NCBI GenBank assembly: GCA_021647505.1 | Contig: JAKIUN010000015.1 | Location: 1 to 61,406, forward strand | Length of the DNA stretch: 61,406 bases | DNA from: Gammaproteobacteria bacterium | GTDB lineage: Bacteria > Pseudomonadota > Gammaproteobacteria > SZUA-152 | Direction of reading: 5' to 3' | In this document: positions 30,533 through 41,236 of the stretch, piece by piece | Layout: every line of letters begins with the position of its first letter | Position numbering within the stretch: position 1 is the first letter of the stretch | The notes under the pieces: model-generated | What the model was told of the DNA's origin: nothing | Databases searched by the model: none | Seen by the model: only the letters and a program-made list of their open reading frames with translations | Translations under genes and position numbers: made by a program

Positions 30533-32821
30533 ATGCGTTCGAGCCCTTGGTTTTTTCTCTGCTTGATGTTGCTGACGGCTGCGCCGGCCCACGCGTTCAA
30601 ACCCTTCGTGATCGCCGATATTCAGGTGCAAGGACTGCAGCGTATCTCGCTGGGCACGACCTTTAACTATCTGCCGGTCAAGGTGGGCGAAACACTCACC
30701 GATGAAAAGGCCAGCGCAGCGATTCGCGCCCTGTTCAAGACAGGTTTCTTTGAAGATGTCCGGCTTTATCGACAGGGCCTGGAGTTGCTTATCGAGGTCA
30801 AAGAGCGCCCCTCCATTGCCAAGATCGAAGTCTTTGGTAACGAAGATCTGAATACCGAGGATCTGGACACAGCGCTGAAACAGGTTGGGCTGGTCGAAGG
30901 CCGGGTATTCAACCGTTCGATTCTTGACCAGGTGCAGCAGGAATTGCATCGGCAGTATTTCAGTTTGAGCAAATATGCCGTCAAGATCGAAACCACCATC
31001 AAGCCGTTGGAACGTAACCGGGTCGAAGTGACGCTGGACATCAGTGAAGGCAAGGCCGCGCAGATTCGCCAGATCAATATCGTCGGCGCCAAGGCCTTCC
31101 CGGAGTCACGCCTGCTGGGTGAGTTTCAGCTCAGCACGCCGACGATGGTCTCCTTCATCGACAGTAGCGGAAAGTATTCCAAGCAACAATTACTGGGCGA
31201 TTTGGAAAAGCTGCGATCTTTTTATCTGGATCGCGGCTACCTGCACTTCAATATCGAATCGACCCAGGTCTCCATTACGCCCACTAAACGTGATGTCTAC
31301 ATCACCATTAATGTTTCGGAAGGTGAGCGCTATCATGTTGGCAAGGTTCAGATTGCCGGCGACTTGGTGGTGCCGGAGAGCGAGTTACGTACGCTCCTGC
31401 AGGTGCACGACGGACAGATATTTTCACGTCGAGATGTGGCGGAAAGTTCCAGCCGGATCAGCGAACGTCTGGGCATTGATGGCTATGCCTTTGCCAACGT
31501 CAACGCGGCGCCGCAGATCGATGAAGAAAAACGCATTGTTGATCTGACTTTTTTTGTCGATCCCGGTAATCGCGTCTATGTGCGACGCATCAATATCACC
31601 GGCAACACCAAGACCCGCGATGAAGTGGTGCGCCGGGAGATTCGTCAGATGGAGGGTGGCTGGTTGTCGACACCCCTGGTGGATCGTTCAAAGATCCGTC
31701 TGCAACGGTTGGGCTTTTTCGAAGGTGTCAATATCGAGACGCCGCCGGTTCCCGGCACCAATGACCAGGTGGATCTGAACTTCGATGTCACGGAAGGTTC
31801 TACCGGGAATTTTTCCGCCGGTATGGGCTATGGCCAGACGCAGGGCGTCCTCTTCAACATGAGCGTTACCTTCCAGAATTTCCTCGGTACCGGTAATCGC
31901 GTTAGTGCAGAAATGAACAACAGCCAGGTCAACACCATTTACCGTTTTTCCCACACAAACCCCTATTTTACCGATGATGGTGTGAGCCGAACCTTCAGCG
32001 TCCACTACCGTTCCACCGATGCCAACGCGGCCAATCTGGCCTCCTATCTGTCCGATACCTACGGGGCAGGCATCAATTTTGGTGTGCCACTGAGTGAATT
32101 CAATCGGCTCGGCATGGGTCTGGATTTCAAAAATACCCAGATATCCACCGTCAATGATGCCACTCCGCCAAGCTATATCGATTGGCTGGATAATAATGGC
32201 TCGGCCTTCGACACCTTCCTGCTTTCCGGCAGCTGGTCATACGACACGCGCAACAAGGCCATTTTTGCTGACCGGGGTTATTACAACCAACTGTCGGCCA
32301 GTGTCGCGGTGCCGGGTCTGGATCTGAGCTACTACAAGCTGAGCTACCGGGTCAAATCCTATCACCCCCTGTTCTGGGGCTTGGTCTGGTACATGGGGGC
32401 CACCGTCGCCTCCGGTGATGGCTATGGAGACACCAGCAGCCTGCCATTTTGGGAGCATTATTTTGCCGGTGGCGTGAGTTCTGTGCGTGGATTCCGCGCC
32501 AATACTCTGGGGCCACGGGAGCCGGGCATTGACCGCGCGGTGGGTGGTTCGGCCAAGCTGGTGAGTAATTTTGAGCTGTACTTTCCAGCACCCTTCGAGG
32601 GGGCGGACAAAAGTCTGAGACTCAGTGCCTTTGTTGATGCGGGTAATGTCTTTGACACCTTCCGGGATATTGCTGCGGAAGAACTGAGGGTTTCTGCCGG
32701 CGTTTCTGCCATCTGGCTGAGTCCGGTGGGCGCTCTGGCCTTTAGCTGGGGCTGGCCGGTCATATTTGAAGATGAGGATCAGAAGGAACTGTTCCAGTTT
32801 ACCATTGGTACCGGCTTCTAA
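30533..32821 (+). CDS. bamA: outer-membrane beta-barrel assembly factor BamA
   Basis: A 762-residue Omp85 protein. The signal peptide MRSSPWFFLCLMLLTAAPAHA argues for the ATG at 30533, although an in-frame ATG at 30500 exists inside rseP. Five POTRA domains (about residues 22-420) precede the barrel, with the conserved VRGFRANTLGPRE loop-6 motif and a C-terminal phenylalanine (FTIGTGF). It works with BamB (8165) and receives clients from Skp, encoded next. Confidence 0.96.
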   Translation: MRSSPWFFLCLMLLTAAPAHAFKPFVIADIQVQGLQRISLGTTFNYLPVKVGETLTDEKASAAIRALFKTGFFEDVRLYRQGLELLIEVKERPSIAKIEVFGNEDLNTEDLDTALKQVGLVEGRVFNRSILDQVQQELHRQYFSLSKYAVKIETTIKPLERNRVEVTLDISEGKAAQIRQINIVGAKAFPESRLLGEFQLSTPTMVSFIDSSGKYSKQQLLGDLEKLRSFYLDRGYLHFNIESTQVSITPTKRDVYITINVSEGERYHVGKVQIAGDLVVPESELRTLLQVHDGQIFSRRDVAESSSRISERLGIDGYAFANVNAAPQIDEEKRIVDLTFFVDPGNRVYVRRINITGNTKTRDEVVRREIRQMEGGWLSTPLVDRSKIRLQRLGFFEGVNIETPPVPGTNDQVDLNFDVTEGSTGNFSAGMGYGQTQGVLFNMSVTFQNFLGTGNRVSAEMNNSQVNTIYRFSHTNPYFTDDGVSRTFSVHYRSTDANAANLASYLSDTYGAGINFGVPLSEFNRLGMGLDFKNTQISTVNDATPPSYIDWLDNNGSAFDTFLLSGSWSYDTRNKAIFADRGYYNQLSASVAVPGLDLSYYKLSYRVKSYHPLFWGLVWYMGATVASGDGYGDTSSLPFWEHYFAGGVSSVRGFRANTLGPREPGIDRAVGGSAKLVSNFELYFPAPFEGADKSLRLSAFVDAGNVFDTFRDIAAEELRVSAGVSAIWLSPVGALAFSWGWPVIFEDEDQKELFQFTIGTGF

Positions 32822-32868
32822 ATGCGCTGCCTCAACCTGGCTGCTGACACTGCTGAAGGAATAATTTT

Positions 32869-32938
32869 GTAGGGTGGGCACCGCCCACCAATGCAGATTG
32901 CCCGTATTCGCGCAAATGGTGGGCAATGCCCACCCTAC
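32869..32938. repeat. palindromic repeat, family A, copy 4
   Basis: GTAGGGTGGGCACCGCCCAC pairs with GTGGGCAATGCCCACCCTAC; the loop is TTGCCCGTATTCGCGC-like. It lies 47 bases after the bamA stop. Together with family D at 32981 it fills most of the 341-base bamA-skp gap. Confidence 0.75.
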
Positions 32939-32980
32939 GAACGGCGTTGGTTTTTTGTTCGAGCACCTAAGCGTTTGAAC

Positions 32981-33057
32981 TGGCCGTGTAATACCCCGCT
33001 TTCGCGTAGCGAAAGTCGAGCATCAGCGAGATAGCTTGCTGCGGGGTGGTTTATTTC
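32981..33057. repeat. repeat family D, copy 1
   Basis: It begins TGGCCGTGTAATACCCCGC and ends GCGGGGTGGTTTATTTC, with an internal TTTCGCGTAGCGAAA palindrome. ACCCCGC/GCGGGGT can pair across the unit. A near-identical copy is at 51331-51406. It could double as a terminator for bamA. Confidence 0.75.
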
Positions 33058-33162
33058 CTTGTTATAAATACGGGCTGGCCATTGGGCCAAAGAGCGATTC
33101 GTGGCATCATAACGGATTACAGCCGCATTGCGGAATTATGATCACGGGAGTGCAGACAGAAA

Positions 33163-33696
33163 ATGCGCAAATTGTTCGTTGGTTTGTTGGGGGTACTGGC
33201 CTCGGTTGCTGTCACGGGTTCGCTACAGGCTGCCGAGTTGAAGATTGGTGTTGTGAATGCCCCGAAGGTTCTTGAGCAGGCCCCGCAGGCAGAGGCTGCA
33301 CGCGTTCATTTGGAACAGGAATTTTCCCCGCGGGACAAGGCCATGCAGGCCTCCCAAAAGGAACTGAAAAACCTGGAAGAACGGCTGGGCCGTGATGGCG
33401 CCATCATGAGCGAAACCGAACGCCGTAAGCTTGAGCGCGATATCATTTCCCGCCAGCGTGATTTGAAGCGTGAGCGTGAAGAATTCACGGAAGACCTGAA
33501 CATTCGCCGCAACGAGGCCTTTGAAAAACTGCGCCAGCGGGTGTTTGAGGTGATTGTTAATCTTGCCGAGACCGAGAAGTACGACCTGATTCTCAGTGAC
33601 GGCGTGGTCTTTGCCAGCGACAATGTCGATATTACCGAGGCGGTGATCCAGCGTCTTAGCACCGAGTTCAAAGCAAAGTCCTCTAGCGGAAAATAG
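33163..33696 (+). CDS. skp: periplasmic chaperone Skp/OmpH
   Basis: A 177-residue protein with a cleavable signal peptide (MRKLFVGLLGVLASVAVTGSLQAA) followed by ELKIGVVNAPKVLEQAP and a long charged coiled coil (about residues 45-125) that forms the tentacles of the Skp trimer. It shields unfolded outer-membrane proteins on their way to BamA. It has its own upstream region after two repeats and lies three bases before lpxD. Confidence 0.93.
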   Translation: MRKLFVGLLGVLASVAVTGSLQAAELKIGVVNAPKVLEQAPQAEAARVHLEQEFSPRDKAMQASQKELKNLEERLGRDGAIMSETERRKLERDIISRQRDLKREREEFTEDLNIRRNEAFEKLRQRVFEVIVNLAETEKYDLILSDGVVFASDNVDITEAVIQRLSTEFKAKSSSGK

Positions 33697-33699
33697 CCG

Positions 33700-34731
33700 A
33701 TGTTTAGCCTGGCTGACTTGGCCGAGCGTCTGGGTGCGCGACTGGTGGGAGAGGGTGCTTGCCGTGTTTCCCGCGTTGCCACGCTGACTTCTGCGGGCGA
33801 GGGTGATATTGCCTTCATCACCCATAAACGCTACCGAAATCAGCTGGCGGATACCTGCGCCACGGCCGTTTTGCTCAGCGAGGCGGATCTTGAATTTGTC
33901 CGTGACGACGTGCACTCCCTGGTGGTCGGGGATCCCTATCTGGCCTACGCGCGCGTGGCGCGCTGGCTGAACCCCGATCCCGATGAAGGCCGTGGTGTGC
34001 ATCCCTCCGTCGTCGTCGACCCCACGGCAGACATCCACGCGAGTGCCTGGATCGGCCCGCAGTGCGTGATCGAGGCAGCGGTCGTGATCGGCGCCGATTG
34101 CCGCATTGGCCCTGGCTGTGTGGTGGGTCGGGATGTGGTGATCGGCGAAGGCGGGCGGCTGGTGGCCAATGTCACGATCTGCCACGGCAGCCGGATTGGC
34201 AAACGGGTACTGATGCATCCGGGCGTGGTGATTGGCGCCGACGGTTTCGGCCTGGCCAATGACCAGGGCCACTGGGTGAAGATCCCGCAGCTGGGCCGGG
34301 TGCTGATCGGAGATGACGTCGACATTGGCGCCAATACCACCATCGACCGCGGCGCCATCGAAGACACGGTGATCGAGGATGGCGTCAAACTCGACAATCT
34401 GGTGCAGGTGGCGCACAACGTGCACATCGGCGCCCACTCAGCGATTGCCGGCTGTGCCGGTATTGCCGGCAGCGCGCGTATTGGCAAACATTGCGCCCTG
34501 GGTGGTGGGGTGGGCATTGTCGGTCACCTGCAGATTGCCGATAATGTTACTGTTACGGGGATGTCCATGGTGTCTCATACGATTACCGAGGCGGGCGTCT
34601 ATTCCTCCGGCACGCCATTGCAGGAAAATGCCAAGTGGCATCGCAACTATGTACGTTTCAAGCAGCTGGACGATATGGCGCGGCGTCTGAAACGGCTCGA
34701 GAAGCAACTTGAAGCAAAAAATACGGGATAA
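33700..34731 (+). CDS. lpxD: UDP-3-O-(3-hydroxyacyl)glucosamine N-acyltransferase
   Basis: A 343-residue left-handed beta-helix enzyme that adds the N-linked acyl chain in lipid A synthesis, step three. The N-terminal uridine-binding domain ([18 protein letters not shown]) and hexapeptide repeats with [19 protein letters not shown] and the catalytic His in VAHNVHIG are present. It is followed immediately by fabZ. Confidence 0.96.
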   Translation: MFSLADLAERLGARLVGEGACRVSRVATLTSAGEGDIAFITHKRYRNQLADTCATAVLLSEADLEFVRDDVHSLVVGDPYLAYARVARWLNPDPDEGRGVHPSVVVDPTADIHASAWIGPQCVIEAAVVIGADCRIGPGCVVGRDVVIGEGGRLVANVTICHGSRIGKRVLMHPGVVIGADGFGLANDQGHWVKIPQLGRVLIGDDVDIGANTTIDRGAIEDTVIEDGVKLDNLVQVAHNVHIGAHSAIAGCAGIAGSARIGKHCALGGGVGIVGHLQIADNVTVTGMSMVSHTITEAGVYSSGTPLQENAKWHRNYVRFKQLDDMARRLKRLEKQLEAKNTG

Positions 34732-34735
34732 GACC

Positions 34736-35179
34736 TTGGAAACACTAGACATCCTCGAAGTACAGAACCATCTTCCGCACCGCTATCCCTTTCTGCTCAT
34801 CGACCGTGTGCTGGCCTTTGAGTCAGGCAAGTCACTGGTAGGTCTGAAAAATGTGACCTTCAACGAACCCCATTTTACCGGCCATTTCCCCAACAAGCCG
34901 GTGATGCCCGGCGTGCTGATTATCGAAGCCCTGGCGCAGGCCACCGGCATCCTCGCCTTTCGCACCAGTAACAAGCGTCCCGATGACGGCTCGCTGTACT
35001 ACCTGGTGGGCGTGGACGGCTGCCGCTTCAAGCAACCGGTGGAACCGGGCGACCAGCTGATTCTCGAGGTCGAGGTGATCAAGTCTAAGCGTGGTATCTG
35101 GAAATTCAGTGGCGTGGCGAAAGTCGATGACATCGTTGTCTGTTCCGCACAGCTGATGTGTGCCGAGAGAGACGCCTGA
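34736..35179 (+). CDS. fabZ: 3-hydroxyacyl-ACP dehydratase FabZ
   Basis: A 147-residue hot-dog-fold dehydratase of fatty-acid synthesis. [13 protein letters not shown] at the N-terminus and the catalytic His/Glu in [20 protein letters not shown] are seen. The TTG at 34736 ([10 protein letters not shown]) is preferred on family length; a TTG at 34709 lies inside lpxD. Its gap to lpxA is two bases. FabZ and the LpxA/LpxD acyltransferases compete for the same hydroxyacyl-ACP pool. Confidence 0.94.
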   Translation: METLDILEVQNHLPHRYPFLLIDRVLAFESGKSLVGLKNVTFNEPHFTGHFPNKPVMPGVLIIEALAQATGILAFRTSNKRPDDGSLYYLVGVDGCRFKQPVEPGDQLILEVEVIKSKRGIWKFSGVAKVDDIVVCSAQLMCAERDA

Positions 35180-35181
35180 CC

Positions 35182-35952
35182 TTGATTCACCCGCAGGCGA
35201 TTATCGATCCGTCGGCTGTGCTTGCCGAGGGTGTTAGTGTCGGGGCGTTTTCGGTGATTGGCGCCGGGGTCGAGATCGGCACGGGCACCCGGATCGCCTC
35301 GCATGTGGTTATCGACGGCCCGACCCGCATTGGCAGCGATAACAAGATTTATGCCTTCGCCGCCATCGGTGGCGATCCACAGGACAAGAAATACGCCGGC
35401 GAACCGACCTCGCTGGAGATCGGCGACCGCAACGTCATCCGCGAATACTGTACCCTCAGCCGTGGCACCGTGCAGGATGGTGGCATGACCCGCCTTGGCG
35501 ATGACAACTGGATCATGGCCTATGTGCACATTGCCCACGACTGCCGCATCGGCAATAACACCATTTTCGCCAACAGCGCCTCGCTGGCCGGCCATGTGAC
35601 GGTCGAGGATTACGTCATCCTCGGCGGCTTCAGCCTGCTGCACCAGTTTTGCAAGGTGGGTGCACATGCCTTTACCGCCATGAACAGCGTCATCTCCAAG
35701 GACGTGCCGCCCTTCATCATGGTCTCCGGCCACATGGCCAAGCCTTACGGCCTCAACAGCGAAGGCCTCAAACGGCGTGGATTCTCCCCCGACAGCCTGT
35801 CCCAATTGCGCAAAGCCTACAAAATACTCTACCGTTCTGGCCTGACCCTGGAGCAGGCTATTGAACAGTTGCAGGCCATGGATGGAGCGGTTGCCGAGGT
35901 CGACCAGTGGGTCGCTTTTCTCAAGGATGTGACTCGCGGCATCGTGCGTTAA
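35182..35952 (+). CDS. lpxA: UDP-N-acetylglucosamine acyltransferase
   Basis: A 256-residue beta-helix enzyme that begins lipid A synthesis by 3-O-acylation of UDP-GlcNAc. LIHPQAIIDPSAVLAEGVSV at the N-terminus and the catalytic histidine in YVHIAHDCRIGNN, with GGFSLLHQFCKVG in the C-terminal part, are diagnostic. The start is TTG at 35182, right after the fabZ stop; the frame upstream lies within fabZ. Confidence 0.95.
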   Translation: MIHPQAIIDPSAVLAEGVSVGAFSVIGAGVEIGTGTRIASHVVIDGPTRIGSDNKIYAFAAIGGDPQDKKYAGEPTSLEIGDRNVIREYCTLSRGTVQDGGMTRLGDDNWIMAYVHIAHDCRIGNNTIFANSASLAGHVTVEDYVILGGFSLLHQFCKVGAHAFTAMNSVISKDVPPFIMVSGHMAKPYGLNSEGLKRRGFSPDSLSQLRKAYKILYRSGLTLEQAIEQLQAMDGAVAEVDQWVAFLKDVTRGIVR

Positions 35953-35965
35953 GGGTTAGCAGAGC

Positions 35966-37099
35966 ATGCGCATCGGAATCGTCGCCGGTGAGGCATCGGG
36001 TGACTTGCTTGGTGCAGGCCTCATCAGCGCCATCCGTCAACGCTACCCGGACGCCGTCTTTGAAGGCATCGCCGGTCCGCAGATGATGGCCGCAGGGGCG
36101 AGCAGCCTGTTCCCCATGGAACGCTTGTCAGTGATGGGCTTTTCCGAGGTCTTCGGCCGCCTGCGCGAGCTGCTGGGCATCCGCCGCCAGCTGGCTGAGC
36201 ACTTCATCAGTAATCCGCCCGATGTATTCATCGGCATCGATGCCCCGGATTTCACCCTCGGCCTGGAACGCCGCTTGCACAAGGCCGGCATCAAGACTGT
36301 GCATTACGTCAGCCCCTCCGTGTGGGCTTGGCGTCAGCGGCGGGTGAAAAAGATCGTTAAATCCACCGACCTGATGCTGACCCTGTTCCCCTTCGAGGCA
36401 AAATTTTACCGTGACCACCGCATGCCGGTGCACTTCGTCGGTCACCCGCTGGCGGATCTTATTCCCATGCACCCGGATCAGGCCGCCGCGCGCTGCACGC
36501 TGGGTTTGCCGGCCAAAGGCGAAGTGCTGGCCCTGTTACCCGGCAGTCGTTCCACGGAACTCAAGCATCTCGCTGCCACCTTCATCGACACCGCGCGCTG
36601 GCTGAAGCTACAGCGTCCCAAGCTGCACGTCGTGGTGCCACTGGCCAACGAACAGCGGCGCCGGCAATTCCAGTCCATCCTCGCCAAAGCCCTGGAGCCA
36701 CCAGCGTTGACCCTGATTGACGGTCGCGCGCGCGAGGTGATGACCGCCGCCGACGTGGTGCTGTTGGCCTCTGGCACGGCCAGCCTGGAGGCCATGCTGC
36801 TCAAGCGCCCTATGGTCGTGGCCTACCGCATGGCGCCTTTCAGCTACTGGCTGGCCAAGCGCCTGCTGAAGGTGAAGAGCATATCGTTGCCCAACCTGCT
36901 TGCCAACGATATTCTCGTTCCTGAATTGTTACAGGACGAGGCGACACCGGATCAGCTCGGCCTCGCCGTACTCTACTATTTTGAAAACCCACAGTCGGCT
37001 GCCGAGGTCATGGTGCATTTCGACGAGATCCACCATGAGCTGCGTCAGGACGCCAGCCAGCAGGCGGCGCTGGCGGTACTGGAGCTGATCGGCCGGTGA
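35966..37099 (+). CDS. lpxB: lipid A disaccharide synthase
   Basis: A 377-residue GT19 glycosyltransferase that joins lipid X and UDP-diacylglucosamine. RIGIVAGEASGDLLGAGLI at the start, YVSPSVWAWRQRRVKKI and LLPGSRSTELKHL are signature segments. It closes the lpxD-fabZ-lpxA-lpxB set. The stop is followed by a perfect hairpin at 37114-37138. Confidence 0.96.
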   Translation: MRIGIVAGEASGDLLGAGLISAIRQRYPDAVFEGIAGPQMMAAGASSLFPMERLSVMGFSEVFGRLRELLGIRRQLAEHFISNPPDVFIGIDAPDFTLGLERRLHKAGIKTVHYVSPSVWAWRQRRVKKIVKSTDLMLTLFPFEAKFYRDHRMPVHFVGHPLADLIPMHPDQAAARCTLGLPAKGEVLALLPGSRSTELKHLAATFIDTARWLKLQRPKLHVVVPLANEQRRRQFQSILAKALEPPALTLIDGRAREVMTAADVVLLASGTASLEAMLLKRPMVVAYRMAPFSYWLAKRLLKVKSISLPNLLANDILVPELLQDEATPDQLGLAVLYYFENPQSAAEVMVHFDEIHHELRQDASQQAALAVLELIGR

Positions 37100-37113
37100 G
37101 TAGTTAGTTTAAG

Positions 37114-37138
37114 GCAGGCTGGGCAGTGCCCAGCCTGC
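37114..37138. terminator. hairpin after lpxB, short family A-like palindrome
   Basis: GCAGGCTGGGC and GCCCAGCCTGC form an 11-bp perfect stem with a three-base loop. There is no T-run, so intrinsic termination is uncertain. The GGCTGGGCA wording is related to the family A ends. Confidence 0.4.
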
Positions 37139-37280
37139 ATTCTCTCGTCGGGAAATGAATAAAACTCGTTAAATAACAACCTATTAACCTGTTTTTCTGC
37201 GGCATTAGATGAATTCTCTGGCCCACTGGGCAGGCCGCTCAACAGGTTAATCTAAATTATTAATAAGTGCGGGTAAGTTA

Positions 37281-37883
37281 ATGAATAGACAGTTAGAACT
37301 GGGTTCTCCCACGCAGATCACCCTTGTCGCCGGCGTTGACGAAGTGGGCCGTGGCCCGCTGGCCGGGCCGGTGGTCACCGCCGCAGTGATCCTCGATCCG
37401 GCCCGTCCCATCAGTGGATTGGCCGACTCCAAGGCTCTCACTGAAAAACGTCGCGAGGCCCTGTTCGACGAAATTAGTGAAAAGGCCCTGTGCTGGGCAT
37501 TGGGTCGTGCCGAGGTCGAAGAAATTGACGAACTGAATATCCTCCAGGCCACCTTGCTGGCCATGCGCCGCGCCGTATTGGCCCTCGACCCAGCGCCACA
37601 GCACGCACTGATAGACGGCAACCGCTGTCCGGATTTACCCTGTAGCGCCGAGGCCATCATCAAGGGCGATGGCAGCGTGCCAGTGATCAGCGCCGCCTCC
37701 ATCATCGCCAAGGTGAGCCGTGACCGGGAAATGGTCGCATTGGATGCCGAATACCCCGGCTACGGCCTCGCCGGCCACAAGGGCTATCCCACCAAGGCGC
37801 ACATGGCAGCCCTGACGGAACTGGGCGTCACCCCCATACATCGGAAATCATTCGCACCCGTGCGGCGTTTGCTGGAGGGTTGA
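37281..37883 (+). CDS. rnhB: ribonuclease HII
   Basis: A 200-residue nuclease that removes ribonucleotides from DNA-RNA hybrids. The [16 protein letters not shown] motif holds the first Asp-Glu pair; [10 protein letters not shown] and [12 protein letters not shown] give the other active-site residues, and [19 protein letters not shown] is the conserved C-terminal part. It is the last housekeeping gene before the WYL/CRISPR region. The preceding 180 bases are AT-rich. Confidence 0.96.
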   Translation: MNRQLELGSPTQITLVAGVDEVGRGPLAGPVVTAAVILDPARPISGLADSKALTEKRREALFDEISEKALCWALGRAEVEEIDELNILQATLLAMRRAVLALDPAPQHALIDGNRCPDLPCSAEAIIKGDGSVPVISAASIIAKVSRDREMVALDAEYPGYGLAGHKGYPTKAHMAALTELGVTPIHRKSFAPVRRLLEG

Positions 37884-37924
37884 AATACAATACGCTGGCA
37901 GCTTACTGGCGGTTGGCTTGTTAA

Positions 37925-38557
<633 letters not shown>

Positions 38558-38794
38558 CCTGGGTTGAGCTTGCGAAACCCGGGTTGGCCATTTTAGCGGA
38601 GGCGTTTTACCTTCATGTAGATACCAATACTCTTGGAAAGAAGGCCGGAATAGAGAAGCCGTGACAACAAAACCGGAAAATAGCCCTTTGCCCGGTCAAG
38701 TTTTGACAGGGTGGGGTGGTAGGATTCCAGGGCAGCAAGTTTGGTATCGGCAATATGGTGGATTTAGGAGCAACGGATTCATGGGGAAGTAACA

Positions 38795-41236
38795 ATGGAT
38801 AATGAATACATGGCTTTCTTTCAGGCAGCTTTGGATACGAAAGATGCGCCCTATTCTTATCAAACCAGGCTTGCCACGGAGCCCTGGCCAGAGCTGCTGG
38901 ATATTCCGACCGGCCTGGGAAAAACCGCTGCGGTGGTGTTGGCCTGGTTGTATAAACGCCGCAATGCTGATCCCGGGACGCCACGCCGCCTGGTCTATTG
39001 TCTGCCCATGCGGGTGCTGGTGGAACAGACCCATGACAACATCGTTGACTGGCTGAAGCGCTTGAACTGTTTCGCAGATACGGTGGAAGAAAAAGGTATT
39101 TCAGTACATCGGTTAATGGGTGGGGAGGCAGATACCCGTTCCTGGGTGGAATACCCGGAAAAGGACATGATCCTCATTGGCACGCAGGACATGCTGCTGT
39201 CGCGAGCCTTGATGCGTGGTTACGGCATGAGCCGTTATCGCTGGCCCATTGATTTTGCTTTGCTGCACAACGATGCCCTGTGGGTCTTTGATGAAGTCCA
39301 GCTGATGGGGGCCGGTCTGCCAGCCTCGACCCAGTTGGAAGCCTTTCGGCGGCGGACGGATATGCCGGGCAGTGCAAAATCCCTCTGGGTTTCTGCCACC
39401 TTGAATCGTCAATGGTTTAACAGCATTGACCTCCGGCCGTATCTTGATTCCCTGCAATCCCTGACGCTGAGTGAGCAAGAGATACAAGGTTCGGCAGTCA
39501 GCAAGCGTCGAGAGGCTGTAAAGCAACTTTGTCAGACAGGGGTGGTGCTCGATGCGGAAACCAGCAAGGGAGGCGCGAAGACCTATCTCGAAGCATTGAC
39601 CGAAAATATCCTCGAAGCCCATAGTGGCGATGCCCCGACACTGGTCATCCTCAATAATGTGCAGCGTTGTCAGGGGCTCTATGAAAAACTGGCAAAACGA
39701 CTCAAGGGACAGGCGAATGCGCCGGAGTTGCTGCTTGTGCATTCCCGTTTTCGCCAGGCCGAGCGCACGGCCATCAATCAACGTATCCTTGGTATCAGTC
39801 CAGACGATAATGTGGTCGTCATCGCCACCCAGGCGATTGAGGCAGGCGTGGATATTTCCTCGCGCGTGATGTTTAGTGAACTGGCCCCCTGGTCTTCGAT
39901 GGTGCAGCGTTTTGGTCGTTGCAACCGTGCGGGTGAATATGATGAAGCACAGGTCTATTGGCTCGATATCATGTCAGGGGGAAAGCTGTCTCCACCCTAT
40001 ACCGATGATGAACTCGGTGATGCCCGTGACATCCTGGGCAGGCTTGAATCCGTCACAGCCGCTGATCTGCCCGCAGTCAAAAATACATTGCCTCTGTATC
40101 AGGTGATTCGACGCAAGGACTTTCTCGAACTGTTCAACACCGACCCCGACCTGTCCGGTTTTGATATCGATATATCACCCTGGATCAGGGATGGTGGTAC
40201 GCCGCCGGTGCAGGTTTTTTGGCGCGATTTTTCAGATACCCCAGACGAAGAGGGTGCACCACTACGGGACGAGCTGTGCCCGGTATCCATTGGTCAGATC
40301 AAGATCCATCTCAAAAAACGAAACGGCCTGGCCGCCTTTGCCTGGGATGCACTCGGTCGCCAATGGAGCACTGTTTCTGCCGACAATGTGCGCCCGGGCA
40401 TGACATTGATGCTGCGCTGTGCCGAAGGAGGGTATGACCTTGCGCGGGGCTTCATAGCGGGCTATCTCAACAAGAAACAGCCGCTGTCTGCACTGGAAGT
40501 CGTGACTGAAACTCAGGCTGCGTATGACGATGATCGCCGAAGCCTGCCTGGTTGTGCCGTAACACTGGCGCAACACCTCACCGATGTGCGAACCGAGGCG
40601 GAAAATCTTTGTGATCTCGTTGGTGAGTCTAGCGGCCGATCCTGTGTGACCCAAGCTGCGCAATGGCACGACGTAGGCAAGGCCCATCGCGCCTTCCAGA
40701 CCATGCTGCTGAATAACGATGAAAAGGCCGCAGAAAAGGAGTCTGAACTCTGGGCCAAGGGTGAGGCAAAAGGGCGTAGTTGCTACGCCGTCTGTGGCGG
40801 TACTGCTGGTTTTACCGAGCGCCGTCATTTCCGGCATGAACTGGTCTCCCTACTGGTATGGCTGGAACACGGCGACAGGGACGAGCACCACAACCTGATC
40901 GCCTACCTTATTGCGGCCCATCACGGCAAGGTGCGTATGGGCCTGCGCGCGCTACCGGATGAACAAGGGCCGGGGGATACGCGCCGTTTTGCACGGGGTG
41001 TGTGGGAAGGTGACAGCCTGCCCGCACTTTGCTTTGCTGACGAACAACTCCCTGAAACCATGCTTCGCCTGGATATCATGGAGCTGGGGGATGGAGCCAT
41101 GGGGGCGTCGTGGAGCACGCGTACCCAGCGCTTACTGCAACACCACGGGCCCTTCCGTCTGGCCTGGCTGGAAACCCTGGTGCGGCTTGCAGACTGGCGT
41201 GTCTCGGCACGCTACATCGGAGAGGATTCCGCGTGA
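38795..41236 (+). CDS. cas3: Cas3 helicase-nuclease, type I-G (helicase first, HD at C-terminus)
   Basis: An 813-residue protein. Helicase: Walker A IPTGLGKT at about residues 38-45, DEVQ at about 166-169, VVIATQAIEAGVDIS, and motif VI MVQRFGRCNRAGE at about 368-380. The HD nuclease lies at the C-terminal end, with QWHDVGKAHRAF at about 623-634 and AAHHGKVR further on. Helicase-then-HD order is typical of type I-U/I-G. It unwinds and degrades target DNA recruited by Cascade. The stop overlaps the next start, so translation is coupled. Confidence 0.93.
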   Translation: MDNEYMAFFQAALDTKDAPYSYQTRLATEPWPELLDIPTGLGKTAAVVLAWLYKRRNADPGTPRRLVYCLPMRVLVEQTHDNIVDWLKRLNCFADTVEEKGISVHRLMGGEADTRSWVEYPEKDMILIGTQDMLLSRALMRGYGMSRYRWPIDFALLHNDALWVFDEVQLMGAGLPASTQLEAFRRRTDMPGSAKSLWVSATLNRQWFNSIDLRPYLDSLQSLTLSEQEIQGSAVSKRREAVKQLCQTGVVLDAETSKGGAKTYLEALTENILEAHSGDAPTLVILNNVQRCQGLYEKLAKRLKGQANAPELLLVHSRFRQAERTAINQRILGISPDDNVVVIATQAIEAGVDISSRVMFSELAPWSSMVQRFGRCNRAGEYDEAQVYWLDIMSGGKLSPPYTDDELGDARDILGRLESVTAADLPAVKNTLPLYQVIRRKDFLELFNTDPDLSGFDIDISPWIRDGGTPPVQVFWRDFSDTPDEEGAPLRDELCPVSIGQIKIHLKKRNGLAAFAWDALGRQWSTVSADNVRPGMTLMLRCAEGGYDLARGFIAGYLNKKQPLSALEVVTETQAAYDDDRRSLPGCAVTLAQHLTDVRTEAENLCDLVGESSGRSCVTQAAQWHDVGKAHRAFQTMLLNNDEKAAEKESELWAKGEAKGRSCYAVCGGTAGFTERRHFRHELVSLLVWLEHGDRDEHHNLIAYLIAAHHGKVRMGLRALPDEQGPGDTRRFARGVWEGDSLPALCFADEQLPETMLRLDIMELGDGAMGASWSTRTQRLLQHHGPFRLAWLETLVRLADWRVSARYIGEDSA